Source: JACDCY01 sp964350145 (GTDB lineage Bacteria; Gemmatimonadota; Gemmatimonadetes; Gemmatimonadales; Gemmatimonadaceae). Taken from it: a DNA stretch of 57,258 bases. The stretch lies in the NCBI GenBank assembly GCA_964350145.1, contig CAYGJL010000021.1, positions 1 through 57,258 on the forward strand, read 5' to 3'. Shown here in pieces: positions 26,078 to 36,839 of this stretch. A program made the translations under genes and the position numbers. The notes under the pieces were generated by a model that ran no database searches, was not told the DNA's origin, and saw only the letters and a program-made list of their open reading frames with translations. Positions within the stretch are counted from its first letter, which is position 1; each line of letters starts with the position of its first letter.

Positions 26078-27681
26078 AGAACGAAGGCTCCAAGGTGTGG
26101 ACCGGGGTTCTGGAGAGCGGCCGTCAACGCCATCACCAGCACTTCGCGCGTGTCTTCCGGATGCACGATCGCGTCCACGAACCCGCGCGCCGCCGCGTAC
26201 TTTGCGTCGAGCTGGTGCTCGTAATCCTCGCGCATCTCGTCCACCGACTTCTCGACCTCGGGTGGGAGCTTGCTCCCTTTCGTCTTCGCCGTCTCGAGCG
26301 CGCGCCCGTGCACCGCCTGAATCGCCGACTCGCCCTCCATCACGCCCATGCGTCCTGTGGGCCAGGTGAAGATGAAGTCGGGGTCGAACCCCTGCCCCGC
26401 CATCGCATAGTAGCCCGCGCCGGACGCGTGATTGATCGTGAGCACGATCTTCGGCGATCTCGCGCACGCCATGGCCTCGACGAACCGCGCGCCAGCGCGA
26501 ATGATCCCGCTTTGTTCGGCTTCCGCGCCCACCATGAATCCCGACACGTCCTGCACGAACAGGATGGGCAGCTTCTGCTTGTCGCACCGCTCTATGAAAA
26601 ACGCCGCCTTTTCCGCGCTCTCCGTGTAGATGATCCCGCCAATCCGCGGCTTCTCCCCCGGCCGCTTCACCAGCTCGCGGAGGTTCGCGATGATTCCCAC
26701 GGGGATTCCCCCGATCTTCGCATCGGCGCAAATCATCTCTTTCGCGAGCTCTGGCTGAAATTCCATGAGCGCGCCGTCGTCCACGATCGCGCGCAGTAAC
26801 GCGGGCATGTCGTACGACATTCTATGGTCCGACGGCAACAAGTCGTACAATGCGGCCGCACCGGTCGGTGACGAAGACGCATCTCCCGTCGATGCGTCCT
26901 CGTCGTCTGCACTTACACAAGCCTGCAAGGGAAGCTGACCTACGAGCTCGCGCAATCGCTCGAGGCATTCTGCGTCGTTCTCGACCGCGTAGTGGGCGAC
27001 CCCGCTCACTTCGGTGTGCATCACGGCGCCGCCGAGCGTCTCGGAATCGACGACTTCTCCCGTCGCGCCCTTGACCAGGTTCGGCCCCGCGAGTCCCATG
27101 AACGACGTGCCCTTCACCATCAGGATCACGTCGGACAGCGCGGGAAGGTACGCGCCACCCGCCACGCACTGGCCCATCACCGCAGCGAGCTGCGGCACGC
27201 GCAGGTACCGGCGCATGATCGAGTTGTAGTAGAAGATCCGCGCCGCGCCGTACTGACCGGGAAACACGCCGCCCTGGTACGGCAGGTTCACGCCCGCGGA
27301 ATCCACCAGATAGATGATCGGGATGCGGCACCGCATCGCGATCTCCTGCGCGCGCAGGATCTTGGGGATCGTCTCCGGCCACCACGAGCCCGCCTTCACC
27401 GTTGGATCGTTCGCGACCATCACGCACAGCCGGCCGTGCACCGCGCCGATCCCCGTGACGACGCCCGCGGCCGGCGCCTGGCCGTCGTACTTGTCGTGTG
27501 CGACCAGCATGCCGATCTCGAGGAAGCGCGTCCTCTTGTCGCGCAGCCCCTCGATCCGCTCGCGCGCGGTGAGCTTGCCCTGATCGTGAACTTTCTTCGT
27601 TCGCTCCGCGCCGCCGGCCTGCGCGATCTCGCGCTCGAGCTTGCGCACGGCCTCGCTCAGCTCGCGGAGACGGGCGCTCAA
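26074..27681 (-). CDS. Acyl-CoA carboxylase carboxyltransferase (beta) subunit
   Basis: 535 residues with both halves of the carboxyltransferase fold. The N-terminal half has GKLTARERIE, VANDPTVKAGSWW and GQCVAGGAYLPALSDV; the C-terminal half has GGIIYTESAEKAAFFIE, LFVQDVSGFMVGAEAE, NHASGAGYYAM and FTWPTGRMGVMEGE. Similarity to methylcrotonyl/geranyl-CoA carboxylase beta subunits suggests carboxylation of a 3-methyl-2-enoyl-CoA. No biotin carboxylase or biotin carrier gene is in the window. I chose TTG 27681, which overlaps the histidine kinase stop (TTGA) and gives the normal family length. An Asp/Ser-rich loop near the middle (SADDEDASTGDASSS) looks like an insertion. Confidence 0.88.
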   Translation of the reverse strand: MSARLRELSEAVRKLEREIAQAGGAERTKKVHDQGKLTARERIEGLRDKRTRFLEIGMLVAHDKYDGQAPAAGVVTGIGAVHGRLCVMVANDPTVKAGSWWPETIPKILRAQEIAMRCRIPIIYLVDSAGVNLPYQGGVFPGQYGAARIFYYNSIMRRYLRVPQLAAVMGQCVAGGAYLPALSDVILMVKGTSFMGLAGPNLVKGATGEVVDSETLGGAVMHTEVSGVAHYAVENDAECLERLRELVGQLPLQACVSADDEDASTGDASSSPTGAAALYDLLPSDHRMSYDMPALLRAIVDDGALMEFQPELAKEMICADAKIGGIPVGIIANLRELVKRPGEKPRIGGIIYTESAEKAAFFIERCDKQKLPILFVQDVSGFMVGAEAEQSGIIRAGARFVEAMACARSPKIVLTINHASGAGYYAMAGQGFDPDFIFTWPTGRMGVMEGESAIQAVHGRALETAKTKGSKLPPEVEKSVDEMREDYEHQLDAKYAAARGFVDAIVHPEDTREVLVMALTAALQNPGPHLGAFVL

Positions 27682-28931
27682 GGCGATCCCTCCGGCCTGC
27701 GCGTGCCCGCGGCGGCCGCGTCCTCCTCGCGGCGCGACGGCAGCGCCAACGCGAACACTGACCCGCCCTCGTCCGGGAATTCCGCCCACGCCCTGCCGCC
27801 GAGCGACTCCACGGTCTCGCGCACGATGCTCAGACCGAGGCCGGATCCCTCGATTGCGGTCACGGTTCCGGCGTGCGCGCGGAAGAACGCGCCGAACAGC
27901 TCGGCCCGCGCGCCCTCCGGCACGCCGATGCCGTTGTCGCGGACGCGCACGGTCAGCTCGCCGCTCGGCCCGCCGCTCAGCCCGCCGGTAACGCTCCTGT
28001 CCCCGAACCGGAAGTCCCCCTCGATTCGCACCCAGCGGCGCTCGGCTTTCCTGTGCGAGTACTTGATCGAGTTCGAGATGTAATTCATGAGGCACAGCTC
28101 GACAGCGCCCGCGTCCACCTCGACCGGCGGCAGAGCGTCCGAAATCTCGACTTCCACCCCTGCCGCCTGGGCCGCGTCCCGCAGCTGCCGCACCACCTCG
28201 GCCGCGGCCTGGGGCAGCAGCACGTTCCGGCGCTGGCGCGAGTCGGTCTCGATCCGCGATAGCGACACGAGGTTCAGGAACGCGCGCTGGAGCGAGTCCG
28301 AGTTCTCCAGCACCATTCGCTGGAAGCGCTGCCGCTGCGGACCCTCGAGCCAGTCCTCCTGCAGCAGGTGCGCCGCACCGCGGATCGCGCCAACGCGGTT
28401 CTTCAACTCGTGCGACACAGTCCGGTTGAAACGCCTGAGCCGCTCCTCGCGCTCCTTAACCTGCTCCGCGGAGAGCCGGAGGAAGTGCGTCATCGTGGCC
28501 TGGCGGATAACCTCGATCGCCTGCCCGACGCGCTGCCAGCAGCGCAGAAAATCGCGGCGCGGCGCCTTGATGTCGGCCGCCTCGACCGCCTCGTACAGGA
28601 AGGAGAAGACGACGCCACCGAGGATCTCGTATTCCTTGAGAATCTCATAGGCATCGAATCCCTGCGAGTGGCGCAGCGCGCCCAGCTCCATCGCCTTGGC
28701 CGACATCGCCGAACCGTCGTCGGGGTCGTCGGGCCGCTCCAGGAAATCGGCGATCCCGTCGATGAGCAGCGGAACGTGATTCAGCAGGTCATCGGTCGGA
28801 AAGATCTTGTTCGGGGCCAGCGACACTCTCGCGCTGATCCGCTCCAGCCAGCGGGAGACGAGCTCGTCCTTCGAGCCGCGCAGCAGGTTGGCCAGTTCGG
28901 AGGCGAGCGTGTGAAGGGAGTCACCGGGCAA
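27678..28931 (-). CDS. Histidine kinase with RsbRD-like N-terminal domain
   Basis: 417 residues, soluble. About 1-150 is an all-helical sensor region like the RsbT co-antagonist N-terminal domain (KDELVSRWLERISARV, LLIDGIADFL, GALRHSQGFDAYEILKEYEI). Then come the H-box NRTVSHELKNRVGA (His174), the N-box NYISNSIKYS, DNGIGV and GSGLGLSIV. The first possible start is TTG 28931, directly after an in-frame TGA. It heads the acyl-CoA carboxylase/AtuA operon and overlaps the carboxylase start by four bases; no response regulator is adjacent. Confidence 0.87.
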   Translation of the reverse strand: MPGDSLHTLASELANLLRGSKDELVSRWLERISARVSLAPNKIFPTDDLLNHVPLLIDGIADFLERPDDPDDGSAMSAKAMELGALRHSQGFDAYEILKEYEILGGVVFSFLYEAVEAADIKAPRRDFLRCWQRVGQAIEVIRQATMTHFLRLSAEQVKEREERLRRFNRTVSHELKNRVGAIRGAAHLLQEDWLEGPQRQRFQRMVLENSDSLQRAFLNLVSLSRIETDSRQRRNVLLPQAAAEVVRQLRDAAQAAGVEVEISDALPPVEVDAGAVELCLMNYISNSIKYSHRKAERRWVRIEGDFRFGDRSVTGGLSGGPSGELTVRVRDNGIGVPEGARAELFGAFFRAHAGTVTAIEGSGLGLSIVRETVESLGGRAWAEFPDEGGSVFALALPSRREEDAAAAGTRRPEGSP

Positions 28932-29029
28932 GAGCGATCAATCCGTCGGCTGGGTGGAAGAGAAGCGATGCGACAACGATTCCGAAATGAAGGGAGGCGC
29001 GAACGCTCGCGCCAGTCCTGGTGGGCAGT

Positions 29030-29223
29030 GCGGACTGCGGACTCAGGACCTTTGCGGCCTCAGGACTAACTACCATCGCGGATCTACGATTAATCGAGGA
29101 CTCGGGACTGAGGAGGGACCGAGCATAAATCCGGCGGAATGTTTTTCTCCGCGATCCTCACTTAATCGCCGATCCGCGATGGCCGTTAGTCCTGAGGCCG
29201 CAAGGGTCCTGAGTCCTCAATCC
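29030..29223. repeat. Large imperfect palindrome with heptad period, family 1 copy b
   Basis: The left arm has TTGCGGCCTCAGGACTAACT, ATCGCGGATCTACGATTAAT and CGAGGA/CTCGGGA heptads. The right arm (29155-29223) has ATTAATC-like CTTAATCGCCGATCCGCGAT and TTAGTCCTGAGGCCGCAAGG. Blocks, order and spacing match the copy at 6253-6460, so the two are members of one dispersed family. It fills most of the 315-base gap between the histidine kinase and MltF-like genes. Confidence 0.85.
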
Positions 29224-29246
29224 GAAGTTGCAACTTCCCGGCGAAG

Positions 29247-30770
29247 CTACTTGTTCCCCGCCTGCCGGTAGTGCTGGAAGCGCTCGAGGATGATCGAGAC
29301 GTAATTCACCGGCTCGATGCCGCGGGAGTAGCCGTATTTCACGACAGGATTGGTGTACACCTCACGCTTGGACTTTTGCAGCAGCCAATAGGAGACATCC
29401 GCCCATTTCGTCGGGTCGTCGCCGGCCTGCCGGGCGAGCCGCTGCGCATCCTCCACGTGGCCGGAGCCGGTGTTGTACGACGCGAGAATGAACTTGAGCC
29501 GCTCGTCCGGGTCGTCGATCCGCTTCGTCCAGTAGTTCGTCAGCCAGTCCAGGAAGCGAACGGCTCCGGCCACGTTTTCCTGCGGATTGTTGGAGTTGCG
29601 CACCTTGAACTCGGCGGCAGTCCTCGGCATCAGCTGGAGCAGGCCGGTGGCGCCCGCCCACGACCGCGCTCGCGGCTGGAACTTGGACTCCTGGTACGCC
29701 TGCGAGGCGAGCAGCCGCCAGTCCCAGCCGATCTTCTTCGCGCCTGCCTTGAACAGCGAGTCGTATTCCGACAGTTGCCCTGTCTCGGACGTCAGGAACG
29801 GGCTGTCCATGCGCTGGTTGTACGCGGCGCTGTTGATGAAGTACTTGATGTACAGCGTCTTCAGCACCGGCGCATTCTTCTTGTCGGCGATCCACTGGTC
29901 GAGCCGCGCGAGCAGCTGCGGCGCGTTCGGGCGCACCGCCCACGCAATAGGCGCGGCCTCGCCGAGCGCGGGGCGGACTACGATGTTCGTGTAGTGCTCG
30001 CTCGATATGTCGGCGAGGTTCCCCTGCGCGACCGTGTAGCGGATCGTGCCTTCGGAGACCGCGCGGATGAGCGATTCCGAGGAGGCGTCCACTTCGACCA
30101 CGTGGATGTCGCCCGAGAGCGTGTCCGCCAGCTCGATCAGCGTGCGGGTGTAGGGCGACTGCTCCGGCACGTCCACGCGCTGCCCCTGGAGCTGCGATGG
30201 GCGCTGGATCTGGCGGACGCGCGCGGGCACGATCGGAGGAGGTGTCGCGGGCTGGGCGGCGCCGCCGAGCGTCGGTGCGGTGTCCGCGACGACTACCGCC
30301 GGAGGTGCGCTTGACCGCTGGACCAGCACCGGCTCCGTGGTGTACAGGGGCCGCGTGAACCGCACGATGCCCGAGTCCTCCTGCGCGGACACCAGCCGGG
30401 CCGCGACGACGTCGCCTTGCCCCGCGCGCAGAAGCTTGAACATGCTTTCGCGATCCGCCACCACCAGCATCCGGAGCTTCACGTCCATCTCTTCCGCGAA
30501 CTTCTTCAATAGTTCGTACTCGTACCCCATCGGCTCGGCGCGGTACAGGAAGTACGTGGTCGAGTTGTACGGGGCGATGATCACCAGCGTGTCGCTCTGC
30601 TGGATGACCGCGAGATCGCGCTCGATGGATGGGCCCATCTCCGCCCTGCGCTGCGCCTGGTAGATCGCCTGCGAGAGGTACGGCATCTCCCCGCCGCAGC
30701 CAACGATCCCGGTCAGGAGGGCAAGCAGCGCGATTCGACCGGGCCTGAGGGGGGTGCGTCGGGGAGTCAC
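29247..30770 (-). CDS. MltF-like membrane-bound lytic transglycosylase
   Basis: 507 residues. A lipoprotein signal ends at GIVGC (Cys25). A periplasmic solute-binding (SBP3-like) domain follows, LVIIAPYNSTTYFLYRAEPM through RYTVAQGNLADI, then an SLT domain with LASQAYQESKFQPRARS (catalytic Glu361), GATGLLQLMPRTA and FILASYNTGSGHVEDAQRLA. This is the MltF order. It cleaves peptidoglycan glycan strands with 1,6-anhydro product formation at the outer membrane. The solute-binding part is interrupted by a Pro/Ala linker near 155-185. Start is GTG 30770. Confidence 0.9.
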   Translation of the reverse strand: MTPRRTPLRPGRIALLALLTGIVGCGGEMPYLSQAIYQAQRRAEMGPSIERDLAVIQQSDTLVIIAPYNSTTYFLYRAEPMGYEYELLKKFAEEMDVKLRMLVVADRESMFKLLRAGQGDVVAARLVSAQEDSGIVRFTRPLYTTEPVLVQRSSAPPAVVVADTAPTLGGAAQPATPPPIVPARVRQIQRPSQLQGQRVDVPEQSPYTRTLIELADTLSGDIHVVEVDASSESLIRAVSEGTIRYTVAQGNLADISSEHYTNIVVRPALGEAAPIAWAVRPNAPQLLARLDQWIADKKNAPVLKTLYIKYFINSAAYNQRMDSPFLTSETGQLSEYDSLFKAGAKKIGWDWRLLASQAYQESKFQPRARSWAGATGLLQLMPRTAAEFKVRNSNNPQENVAGAVRFLDWLTNYWTKRIDDPDERLKFILASYNTGSGHVEDAQRLARQAGDDPTKWADVSYWLLQKSKREVYTNPVVKYGYSRGIEPVNYVSIILERFQHYRQAGNK

Positions 30771-30850
30771 GCCCTTGCGTCATGCGAACTTCGGGCCGCC
30801 AGTACCTGGGGGCCCGGCGGCCTGCCGCGGCCTGAGTTATTGTGTGGCTG

Positions 30851-31588
30851 ATGAGTGAGCTGGGGCGCGTTCGCGAGCTCGTGCGGTATCCAGTCAAGTC
30901 CATGGCTGGTATCCCGACGGAATCCGCCTTTCTCGGATGGCACGGCCTTACCGGCGATCGTCGCTTCGCCTTCCGGCGCATTGGCAACGACAGCGGCTTC
31001 CCCTGGCTGAACGCAAGCCGCGTCGCCGAACTGCTGCTGTACCGGCCTGACGGTCTCGATGAGAGCACGGGGGAGCCGTTGCCGACTCACGTGCGCACAC
31101 CGGACGGAAGGCAGGAGGAGCTGCGCAGCCCGGCGCTTCAGCGTGAGGTCAGCGAGCGCTTTGGGAATAACGTGGAGCTGATGGCCATCCGGAGCGGGAT
31201 ATTCGATGCCGCCCCGGTATCCGTGATTACCCTCGCGACTATTGCCGGCATCGGCAGCGAGGCGGGCGTGAGCCTCGACACAAGGCGCTTCCGCGCCAAC
31301 ATCGTGCTCGACACGGGTGACCGCGAGCCGTTCCTCGAGGACGGGTGGGTTGGCGGCACGCTGGTGTTCGGCGACAGCGAGCCGCGGCCGGCCGTCCGGG
31401 TGACGGAGCGCGACGTGCGCTGCATGATGATCGGCCTCGATCCGGACACGGCCAAACAGGACGCGCGGGTGTTGAAGGCAGTCGTCCGGCTGAACGAAAC
31501 CAACGCGGGCGTCTACGGAACGGTGGCTCGAACCGGTTCGATCCGGGTTGGCGACCCGGTGAGCCTCGTATTGGACGCGCCGCGCTGA
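30851..31588 (+). CDS. MOSC domain protein (YcbX/MARC-like)
   Basis: 245 residues. MOSC-N beta-barrel: LVRYPVKSMAGIP, FLGWHGLTGDRRFAF, WLNASRVAELLLY. MOSC: RRFRANIVLDTG, FLEDGWVGGTLVFGD and the molybdenum-ligand cysteine in VTERDVRCMMIGLDPDT. Such proteins bind molybdenum cofactor and reduce N-hydroxylated compounds or carry sulfur. It is divergent from the mltF-like gene and convergent with the mutase small subunit, four bases away. ATG 30851 is preferred over the GTG three codons upstream. Confidence 0.85.
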   Translation: MSELGRVRELVRYPVKSMAGIPTESAFLGWHGLTGDRRFAFRRIGNDSGFPWLNASRVAELLLYRPDGLDESTGEPLPTHVRTPDGRQEELRSPALQREVSERFGNNVELMAIRSGIFDAAPVSVITLATIAGIGSEAGVSLDTRRFRANIVLDTGDREPFLEDGWVGGTLVFGDSEPRPAVRVTERDVRCMMIGLDPDTAKQDARVLKAVVRLNETNAGVYGTVARTGSIRVGDPVSLVLDAPR

Positions 31589-31592
31589 GGCG

Positions 31593-32006
31593 CTACGCTT
31601 CCTGCTCCTGCCGCTGGGCGAACCAATCCTTGATGTAGCCGATCAGCTCGCTGGTGTGGGTGCCCGGGCCGAACAGCTTGCCGATCCCCATGGCCTGGAG
31701 CGCTTCCATGTCCTCTTTGGGAAGAATCCCGCCACCCGTGATGAGGATGTCGTCGCGTCCCTGCACCCGTAGCAGCTCGACGACGCGCGGGAAGAGCGTC
31801 ATGTGCGCGCCGCTCAGGATCGACAGCCCCACGACGTCCACGTCTTCCTGGACGGCCGCGGTGGCGATCATCTCCGGCGTCTGGTGCAGACCCGTGTAGA
31901 TGACTTCCATGCCGGCGTCGCGGAGCGCGGCGGCGACGACCTTGGCGCCGCGGTCGTGCCCATCGAGGCCCGGCTTGGCAACGAGGATGCGGATGGGGCG
32001 GGTCAT
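31593..32006 (-). CDS. Methylmalonyl-CoA mutase small subunit, cobalamin-binding
   Basis: 137 residues: a stand-alone B12-binding Rossmann domain. The base-off cobalamin motif DxHxxG is DGHDRG (Asp15, His17, Gly20), followed by GLSILSGAHMTLFPRVVELL and the ITGGGILP loop. In this split arrangement it partners the large subunit at 32504-34210 to isomerise methylmalonyl-CoA and succinyl-CoA. A lipoprotein gene on the opposite strand separates the two subunit genes, so they are not one operon. Confidence 0.92.
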   Translation of the reverse strand: MTRPIRILVAKPGLDGHDRGAKVVAAALRDAGMEVIYTGLHQTPEMIATAAVQEDVDVVGLSILSGAHMTLFPRVVELLRVQGRDDILITGGGILPKEDMEALQAMGIGKLFGPGTHTSELIGYIKDWFAQRQEQEA

Positions 32007-32063
32007 GGCGTCAACTTACAGGGAACAACGGAACTGAACCAGTAAGGCCGTGTATCGGCCGAT

Positions 32064-32503
32064 ATGACGAACATTCAGCGGTCCCTCAGGGGAGCGTTGC
32101 TGGCCGGTCCCGTCGCGCTGCTCCTGGCGTGCGGCGACTACGCCACCGATCCCCGCTATCGGACGTTCATGGGTTGCGACGTGCGCGACATCTACGCGGG
32201 CCAGGCGCTCGGTGGCACGCTGTCGAGCGGCGACTGTCGGGTGCAGAACGCGTACACCGACATGTACTTCCTCGACCATCGCAACGACCAGGACTTCCTG
32301 ATTATAGATCTCGAGTCGTTCGACTTCGACGCGTATCTTGCGATCTATGATTGGGACACCCGCGAGTTGCTGTACGAGAACGACGACATCAACGACTTCG
32401 ATACCGACGCGCGTCTATCGGGCACGTTGCCTCGGGGTCGGTACGTCATCGCGGCGTCGTCGCTCGCGGCGGGTGAGACGGGTCAGTACGTGCTGACGGT
32501 AGA

Positions 32504-32507
<4 letters not shown>
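32064..32507 (+). CDS. Lipoprotein with PPC-like beta-sandwich domain
   Basis: 147 residues. The signal peptide ends in a good lipobox LLLAC. The mature part has GTLSSGDCRVQNAYTDMYFL, DFLIIDLESFDFDAYLAIYD, LLYENDDINDFDTDARLSG and YVIAASSLAAGETGQYVLTV, the pattern of pre-peptidase C-terminal (PPC) domains. Function unknown; likely a small surface or periplasmic protein. Its stop TAG is read from the palindrome CTAG (32504-32507), which also supplies the stop of the convergent mutase gene. Confidence 0.78.
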
Positions 32508-34206
<1,699 letters not shown>

Positions 34207-34210
<4 letters not shown>

Positions 34211-35355
34211 TTGCTCGCTCGCTTGTCTCGTTGGGCGATCAGCTCGCCGCTCTTCTCCAGCAGCTCGTCGGCGACCGTGAACGGCGTCGCCGATCCGCTC
34301 TCCATCTCCTCTACCCTTCCGTCGAGCCACTGCTGCGTGCCGGAATCGCTCCACAAGCGGCTGCGCACGCGCTGCTCTACCACGTCAATAACGCGGTCAC
34401 GAAGGCGGCGACGACGGCGGGTCCGTAACTCACCACCGGCTTCAAGATATGTAAAGTGGGCATCTATGGCGCCTAACAGCTCGGTTACCCCTTCTGCCTT
34501 TGTGGCGATGGTGCTCAACACGGGCGGAACCCAGGACGGAGCTAGCTGTTGGCTATTGGCTGTTGGCTCTTGGCTAACAGCTCCCGCAAGCTGGGCCTTT
34601 GCCGCTTGGCGGGCGAGCCGCGCTGGATTAACTGCCTTCATGTCCACGCCGTGGTGGGCGGGCATGTTCTTCATTGTTGCGCCCGAGCGGAGGCCGAGCA
34701 TCAGCTCGATGTCCATGCGCAGCCGGTCGGCGCCGGGACGGTCGGCCTTGTTCACCACGAAGATGTCGGCGATCTCCATCAGACCGGCCTTGAGAGTCTG
34801 GATAGAATCGCCGGACTCGGGCACCAGCACGACGACGCTGCTGTCGGCGATGCGCGCGATGTCCAGCTCCGACTGCCCTACGCCCACGGTCTCGACGATG
34901 ATCCGCTCGAAGCCGAAGGCGTCCAGCACGTCCGCGACCTCGCGCGTCGCCGCCGCGAGCCCGCCGAGTGAGCCGCGCGTGGCCATCGAGCGGATGAAGA
35001 CGCCGGTATCGAGCGCCACGCTCTCCATGCGCACGCGGTCGCCGAGCAGCGCGCCGCCGGTGAACGGCGAAGTGGGATCCACCGCGACCACGCCCACGCG
35101 GTGTCCTGCGCTGCGCAGCTCGCGCACCAGCAGTGTGCCAAGCGTGCTCTTCCCCGCTCCCGGCGGCCCCGTGATCCCAATCCGCCGCGCGCGCCCGAGC
35201 TTGGTGTGCAGCCGGCCGAGTATCTCGTCGAATCCCGGCCGGTGGTTCTCCACGATGCTGACGACGCGCGCAAGCGCCGCCGACTTCCCCGCGTCGAACT
35301 CCGCCAGCAGCTGCTCGAAGCCCGCCGGGCGCGCCGGCGCCACGCTAAAAGGCAT
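34207..35355 (-). CDS. meaB: Methylmalonyl Co-A mutase-associated GTPase MeaB
   Basis: 382 residues. The G-domain has the P-loop GPPGAGKS (63-70), VAVDPTSPFTGGALLGDRVR, ETVGVGQSE and VNKAD. MeaB protects and reloads mutase with adenosylcobalamin. Start ATG 35355 lies within the last codons of ybeY. A segment SQEPTANSQQLAPS near residue 260 is encoded by a heptad repeat (34541-34582) that interrupts an otherwise normal MeaB between QAAKAQLAGAV and VPPVLSTIATK, which is usually a short loop. Confidence 0.92.
34541..34582. repeat. Heptad array inside meaB, units GTTGGCT/ATTGGCT
   Basis: GCTAGCT, GTTGGCT, ATTGGCT, GTTGGCT, CTTGGCT and AACAGCT run in phase through 34541-34582. The array is translated in frame as part of MeaB. 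The unit matches the intergenic arrays at 8185, 40206 and 48482. Confidence 0.85.
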
Positions 35356-35794
35356 CGGTGAGAATCCTCTCCTGCCTGCGCCACATGTCCGAGCCCACAC
35401 GCTCCTCACCGGGTTCGTGATCGTAACCGAGAACGTGCAGCGTTCCGTGGACGACGACGCGCGCAATCTCTTCACGCATGCCGGCGCCGTAATGGGCCGC
35501 GTTTTTTCGGACGACATCCGGACAGACGTAAATGTCGCCTACGATGGAACCTTGCGAGGGGCCGGCCGCGTCGCGGTCGGCCCCTGGCGCAAAGCCCAGC
35601 GCAAACGATATCACGTCCGTCGGTCCCGCGTGACCGAGGTGCTCGCGGTTGAGCTTCGCGATCTCGCGGCTGGAAACGAACGCGACCGAGATCCTCGCCT
35701 CCTGCACGCGTTCCGCGAGCAGCGTCCGGCGCACGAGATCCCGCACGCGGTCGGCTGACAGCGGGATGCGCTGCCCGCCGAGCGAGACATCCAC
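35345..35794 (-). CDS. ybeY: Endoribonuclease YbeY (16S rRNA maturation)
   Basis: About 149 residues from GTG 35794. The zinc motif HGTLHVLGYDHE is near the C-terminus, and FVSSREIAKLNREHLGHAGPTDVISFAL is conserved (only shown in part: NREHLGHAGPTDVISFAL). YbeY acts in 16S rRNA 3' end processing and ribosome quality control. It follows phoH, its very common partner. The start is uncertain because the frame is open further upstream into phoH; GTG 35794 gives the normal family length. Confidence 0.88.
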   Translation of the reverse strand: MDVSLGGQRIPLSADRVRDLVRRTLLAERVQEARISVAFVSSREIAKLNREHLGHAGPTDVISFALGFAPGADRDAAGPSQGSIVGDIYVCPDVVRKNAAHYGAGMREEIARVVVHGTLHVLGYDHEPGEERVGSDMWRRQERILTDAF

Positions 35795-35816
35795 CGCGAG
35801 TCGCGACGGGGCCGTG

Positions 35817-36788
35817 TCAACCGCCCGAGTCGTCGGCGTACGCCTTGATGATTTCACGCACGAGCCGGTGCCGCACCACGTCCGATTCATCGAGGTAATG
35901 GAATCCAATTCCCTCTATTCCGGGAAGGATGCGCTCCACCTGGAGCAGCCCCGATTCCTCGCGCCGCTGGAGATCTATCTGCGTCTTGTCGCCGGTGATT
36001 ACCGTCTTCGAGTTCACGCCGAGGCGCGTGAGGAACATCTTCATCTGCGCGTTGGTGGCGTTCTGCGCTTCGTCCAGGATCACGAACGCGTCCGACAGCG
36101 TGCGCCCGCGCATGTACGCCAGCGGCGCGATCTCGATCGTGCGCGTCTCCAGCGCCTTCACCACGCGCTCCTGCGGCATCATGTCCTCGAGCGCGTCGTA
36201 CAGCGGGCGCAGGTACGGATCCACCTTCGCCTGCATGTCGCCGGGGAGGAAGCCGAGCGATTCGCCCGCCTCGACGGCCGGGCGCGCGAGCACGATCCGC
36301 CGCACGCGCTTCTTGCTGAGCGCGTCCACGGCTGCAGCCACCGCGAGATACGTCTTGCCGGTACCGGCGGGGCCGATGCCGATCACGATGTCGTTGTCCA
36401 TGATCAGCCGCAGGTACTCGTTCTGTCCGCGCGTCTTGGGGCGGATGATCCTGCGGATGCCCGGCAGCACGATGCGCGTCTCGCTGTCGTCCAGGCCGGA
36501 GCCGTTCCCGCCAGCGGTGTCGGACACATCTTCCAACGTCATCCGCAGCACGTCGTCGGCGGTCAGGGGCACGCGCTGCTTGGCGGCGTCTATCATGCGC
36601 TGCGCGATGGGTGTCGCGCGATCCACCGATTCGTTCGAGCCGCTCACGGTGAGCGTGTCGCCGCGCAGCGCCACCTTGGCCCCGCTCTGCTTCTGTAGCT
36701 CGATCAGGTTCTCGTCGTTGACGCCCGCGAGCGTCAGCATGTCCGCGCCTTCGGTGGAGAGTTTGTGCGTCTGGAAATCGTCGGCCAT
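35817..36788 (-). CDS. PhoH family ATPase (YbeZ/PhoL)
   Basis: 323 residues. A KH-like N-terminal part (about 25-70) precedes a P-loop ATPase core with GPAGTGKT (139-146), IVLARPAVEAGESLGFLPGD, FVILDEAQNAT and TRLGVNSKTVITGD. It is the phosphate-starvation-type ATPase that works with YbeY in rRNA and mRNA processing. Order phoH-ybeY-meaB-mutase links RNA processing to the mutase genes on one strand. A heptad array separates it from aspS. Confidence 0.92.
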   Translation of the reverse strand: MADDFQTHKLSTEGADMLTLAGVNDENLIELQKQSGAKVALRGDTLTVSGSNESVDRATPIAQRMIDAAKQRVPLTADDVLRMTLEDVSDTAGGNGSGLDDSETRIVLPGIRRIIRPKTRGQNEYLRLIMDNDIVIGIGPAGTGKTYLAVAAAVDALSKKRVRRIVLARPAVEAGESLGFLPGDMQAKVDPYLRPLYDALEDMMPQERVVKALETRTIEIAPLAYMRGRTLSDAFVILDEAQNATNAQMKMFLTRLGVNSKTVITGDKTQIDLQRREESGLLQVERILPGIEGIGFHYLDESDVVRHRLVREIIKAYADDSGG

Positions 36789-36797
36789 GAAGAGAAA

Positions 36798-36839
36798 GTG
36801 ACTGGTGACTAGTGACTAGTGACTAGTAACTGCTTACTG
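36798..36839. repeat. Heptad array, unit GTGACTA
   Basis: GTGACTG, GTGACTA three times, GTAACTG and CTTACTG run from 36798 to 36839. It occupies the whole gap between phoH (start 36788) and aspS (stop codon 36834-36836) and includes the aspS stop. Confidence 0.88.

Noticed and set aside
24716..26731. 671-residue form of AtuA
   Set aside because: The first 218 residues are the shadow frame of the carboxylase gene; GTG 26077 fits the family and the overlap pattern.
32007..32063. Cobalamin riboswitch upstream of the mutase small subunit
   Set aside because: Only 57 bases separate the divergent genes; there is no room for the conserved B12-box structure.
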